The notes below the pieces were generated by a model. The model made no database searches, had not been told where the DNA came from, and worked only from the letters and a program-made list of their open reading frames with translations. Made by a program: the position numbers and the translations under genes. From contig CAYHWW010000184.1 of NCBI GenBank assembly GCA_964360145.1, positions 1 to 6,466 of the forward strand: 6,466 bases of DNA, in the 5' to 3' direction. Positions 3,917 to 6,466 of this stretch are shown here, one piece after another; the stretch's first letter is position 1, and the number at the start of each line of letters is the position of its first letter. The stretch is from CAYHWW01 sp964360145. Lineage in GTDB: Bacteria > Bdellovibrionota > UBA1018 > CAYHWW01.

Positions 3917-6466
3917 GGGTTCTTCTCGAGTTTTTCCAGCCGTCCGACGAGCTCGGTGTACTGCCCCCGCAGACGATCAAAGTCCGTGCGCAGCTTTTCC
4001 GCTTCGTCCGCCCGGGAACGGCCCTCACGGATGGATTTCATGGCCACCATGGCAGCCCGGCGAATACGGGGCTCCACCACGGAATCGGCGATGCGCTTCA
4101 AGGCCCCGATGCTGGACTCGTCACCAAGGGTCTCAAGAGCGTGGATAGCATTGCGACGCACGAAGAAGTTACTGTCCCGGGTGAGATCAACGAGGGTGTC
4201 CAGTACGGCACTGGGGCGCCCGCGCCCCCAGCGCGCCATGGCATCCACGGCCGCCCGTCGGAGAAACATGGATTTACCGAGCCGCGTATGGCGATGGAGA
4301 ATGGGGAGCACGCGCTCATCATGGATGAGCTCACCCAAGCCCATGGTGATGCCAACGTCGTAGAGATCGTGCCAGCTCTCGCGTTTTCCGATGGCTGTCT
4401 GCAATTTTTCAAAGGCACCGGGTGCACGGCCCGCGCCCAGGGCCGTACCGGCAGCTAGCTGCACCAACGGGCTCACATCTTCCTTCAACATGCGCTCCGC
4501 CACTTCCGCGGCGGCCTCATTTTTAAATCCACCGATGGCCTTCATGGCGGCAGCACGGGCCTTGGGGTGAGCCAACGAACCCAAGGCATCCACCAAGTAT
4601 TGGAATGCCCGCGGGGAGCCCACGGTCCCCAGGCTCGCTACGATCTCGGTCTGCACGCCCCAGAATTTCTCTTTGGCCAGCGCGGCCCCCAGCGCATCCA
4701 CGGAAACCCGGGAATGATCTTTGCCCAATGCCCGGGCAGCGGCGATGCGGCCCATGGAGTCCGTGTCGTTCTGCAGCTGGGCCACCAACATGTCCCGGCC
4801 CGGGGTGAAATCCCAGTTGCCCAGCACCACGTTCTCGCAGTTCAGGGACACGAAGCGGGGCTTTTCCGGCAGACTGAACCAGAATGCCTGCTCCGCCTGA
4901 TCCACATCAAGATCAAAGATGGTTTCGCCGCTGGAAGTCATGGCCTTGAATTTGGTGGTGAAGCGGAACAGCGGGACCAATTCCCCCACGGCCTGTTTTT
5001 GAGTGATGGTGAGCTTGCCCTGCTTTTTGTCCTCAACCCACTCGAAGGCGGCCTTCACGTCTGGGTGGCCTGCTTTTAAGACCCACTGCTCGAAGAACCA
5101 ATCCAGCGATCGACCACTGACCTCTTCCATGGCCCGTTGAAAGTCTACGGTCTCGACAACGCTCTCTCTGTGACGCGTGAGATAGAGATTCACGCCGCGC
5201 CACCAGGGGGCGTCGCCCAGCAGCTTTCTCAACATGTGGAGAACCCGGCCGCCCTTTTCATAAAGGTGGCCGTCGAAAATATCCGAGGGGCGCAGGTAGA
5301 CATTGGTGACGATGGGCCGTTGGTAGGCGCCTGCCTCTTCTTTGTAGCCCTTCTCGTTGGTGTAGATCTCGAAGAGATACTCGTCCTGGCCGCGCTCGAA
5401 CTCCGGCCAGATATTTTCGAAGTAGGTGGCGAACCCCTCATTCAACCACGCGTGGCGCCAATCTTTGCAGGTGAGCAGATCGCCAAACCACTGATGGGCA
5501 AGCTCATGGGCCACGAGGTATTCGCTGGAGTGATCTTTTTCCAGGCTCTCGGGGTGCAGGGTATACTCAGTCTGGGTAGTGGCGGACGTGTTCTCCATGC
5601 CGCCATAGATGAATTCCGCAGCCACCACCTGGGCGTATTTCTCGTAGGGGTAGTCCACGCCCGTGAGCTTCGAGAAGTGGCTCATCATCTTCGGCGTCTT
5701 GCCTAAACAATGCTTGGTCTCTTTTTCCTGGCCGGGGATGGCGTAGTAGGAAACGGGGATTTCCTCGCCCTTGGAATTCTTCCAGCTCTCGGTGATCTCG
5801 GTGAACTCACCGACGCAGAGAGTGACGAGATAGGAGGCATGGGGAATGGATTGCTTCCAATGGAAGGTGCGGCGCTTCGCCATGACGTCATGGGTGACTG
5901 CGAGCAGTTTACCGTTGGAGATGGCGGTGTAGGCCTCGTCCACGGTGACTACCATTTCGGTGGTGGCTTTTTCGTTGGGCGCATCAAAGCAGGGGAACCA
6001 GTAGCGGTTGTCCTCGTCCTGGCCTTGGGTCCAGAGCTGCATGGGGCGCTTAGGGTAGTCTTTATCTGGGGCGATGAAGTAGAGGCCGGCACGGGGTTCT
6101 TGGACAGTGTATTTCACAACCACCCGGGACTCCTCCCCCGGCTGCAAATTCTTCCGCAAGAACACCGTGAGTTTGCCGTCGGAGTGGTCGTACCGCAGCT
6201 CGGCGCCGGAGCTATCCATGACCTGGTCCACCATGAGATCGATGGCATCAAAGATGATGCGGCCCGTGGTGGGCGCCAGGCCGACGAAATCAGTGATGCA
6301 GCTGCCCTTCAAAAGTTTTTGTTTCAGATCAACGGCGAGCTCCAGCTTGATGTGCTGCACGTCCACGGGCCGATCCGGGCTGTGATGGGGCTTTGCTTCC
6401 GTGATGAAGAAAGCGGAGTGCTGGGGGCCAACGTGGGTATTGCAACGACAACGAAGGGAGCGTTCA
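3904..6466 (-). CDS. M1-family zinc aminopeptidase with HEAT repeats (N-terminus outside window)
   Basis: Residues are numbered from an in-frame GTG at 6366, which gives 820 residues. An N-terminal M1 saddle domain covers about 1-190, with WFPCFDAPNEKATTE at 123-137. The thermolysin-like catalytic domain (about 195-430) holds the exopeptidase motif GGMEN at 255-259, zinc motif HELAH at 287-291, third ligand Glu310 (NEGFATYF) and transition-state Tyr369 (HLYEKGG). All key residues are present, so it should be active, removing N-terminal residues from peptides. After a beta domain (about 435-515), residues about 525-785 form alpha-helical HEAT-like repeats such as LRRAAVDAM and VRRNAIHALETLGD. 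A charged coiled coil ends the protein (about 785-816). The HEAT and coiled-coil parts suggest partner binding, which is inference. The frame stays open from 6366 to the window edge for 33 more codons without any ATG, GTG or TTG. The residues just before the GTG (KPHHSPDRP) resemble the conserved entry to the M1 domain, so the gene is cut by the window. No signal peptide can be assessed. It is coupled to the downstream FecR gene. Confidence 0.94.
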   Translation of the reverse strand, partial: ERSLRCRCNTHVGPQHSAFFITEAKPHHSPDRPVDVQHIKLELAVDLKQKLLKGSCITDFVGLAPTTGRIIFDAIDLMVDQVMDSSGAELRYDHSDGKLTVFLRKNLQPGEESRVVVKYTVQEPRAGLYFIAPDKDYPKRPMQLWTQGQDEDNRYWFPCFDAPNEKATTEMVVTVDEAYTAISNGKLLAVTHDVMAKRRTFHWKQSIPHASYLVTLCVGEFTEITESWKNSKGEEIPVSYYAIPGQEKETKHCLGKTPKMMSHFSKLTGVDYPYEKYAQVVAAEFIYGGMENTSATTQTEYTLHPESLEKDHSSEYLVAHELAHQWFGDLLTCKDWRHAWLNEGFATYFENIWPEFERGQDEYLFEIYTNEKGYKEEAGAYQRPIVTNVYLRPSDIFDGHLYEKGGRVLHMLRKLLGDAPWWRGVNLYLTRHRESVVETVDFQRAMEEVSGRSLDWFFEQWVLKAGHPDVKAAFEWVEDKKQGKLTITQKQAVGELVPLFRFTTKFKAMTSSGETIFDLDVDQAEQAFWFSLPEKPRFVSLNCENVVLGNWDFTPGRDMLVAQLQNDTDSMGRIAAARALGKDHSRVSVDALGAALAKEKFWGVQTEIVASLGTVGSPRAFQYLVDALGSLAHPKARAAAMKAIGGFKNEAAAEVAERMLKEDVSPLVQLAAGTALGAGRAPGAFEKLQTAIGKRESWHDLYDVGITMGLGELIHDERVLPILHRHTRLGKSMFLRRAAVDAMARWGRGRPSAVLDTLVDLTRDSNFFVRRNAIHALETLGDESSIGALKRIADSVVEPRIRRAAMVAMKSIREGRSRADEAEKLRTDFDRLRGQYTELVGRLEKLEKNPEAR

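Noticed and set aside
3874..4458. Rightward open frame of 194 codons crossing the peptidase-FecR junction
   Set aside because: Antisense to two well-supported coding regions with no motif of its own.
4567..5079. Rightward open frame of 170 codons
   Set aside because: Antisense to the HEAT and beta-domain part of the peptidase; low-complexity composition and no recognisable domain.
5137..5706. Rightward open frame of 189 codons
   Set aside because: It lies fully antisense to the catalytic core of the M1 peptidase, including the HELAH and GGMEN region. It shows no family motif and is explained by the GC-rich codon pattern of the real gene.

Overview
This is a compact, GC-rich bacterial chromosome segment (about 60% GC by eye). 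It holds five confident protein genes, a probable sixth fragment at the left edge, and almost no non-coding DNA. No rRNA, tRNA, CRISPR array, insertion sequence, phage gene or obvious repeat is visible. The FecR-type exported protein, the PepP-type aminopeptidase and the DusB-type synthase point to a Gram-negative, proteobacteria-like organism. I cannot place it further. A delta-proteobacterial or Bdellovibrionota-like source would fit the style of the M1-HEAT and FecR genes, but that is inference only.

Layout, left to right. (1) A leftward cluster: Xaa-Pro aminopeptidase P (start 2497, stop 1166), then a DusB-like tRNA-dihydrouridine synthase (start 1137, stop 76), then possibly the first 17 codons of another leftward gene (53 to the window edge). 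The gaps are 28 and 22 bases, so the genes are probably co-transcribed. (2) A single rightward gene, a HAD-superfamily phosphatase (2528-3202). It diverges from the aminopeptidase across only 30 bases and converges on the next gene across 12 bases. (3) A leftward pair entering from the right edge: an M1-family zinc aminopeptidase with a C-terminal HEAT-repeat domain and coiled coil (3904 to beyond 6466), and a secreted FecR-domain protein (3215-3907). These overlap by four bases (ATGA), so they are probably translationally coupled.

The genes are mostly housekeeping: peptide turnover (PepP, M1), tRNA modification (Dus), and phosphate-ester or phosphonate hydrolysis (HAD). The least routine parts are the M1-HEAT/FecR pair and the tight junctions around the HAD gene. 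The M1 reading frame stays open to the right edge and its extra residues look like family sequence, so the GTG at 6366 is probably internal and the gene is cut by the window. I found no convincing new multi-gene system; the findings are modest and graded as such.
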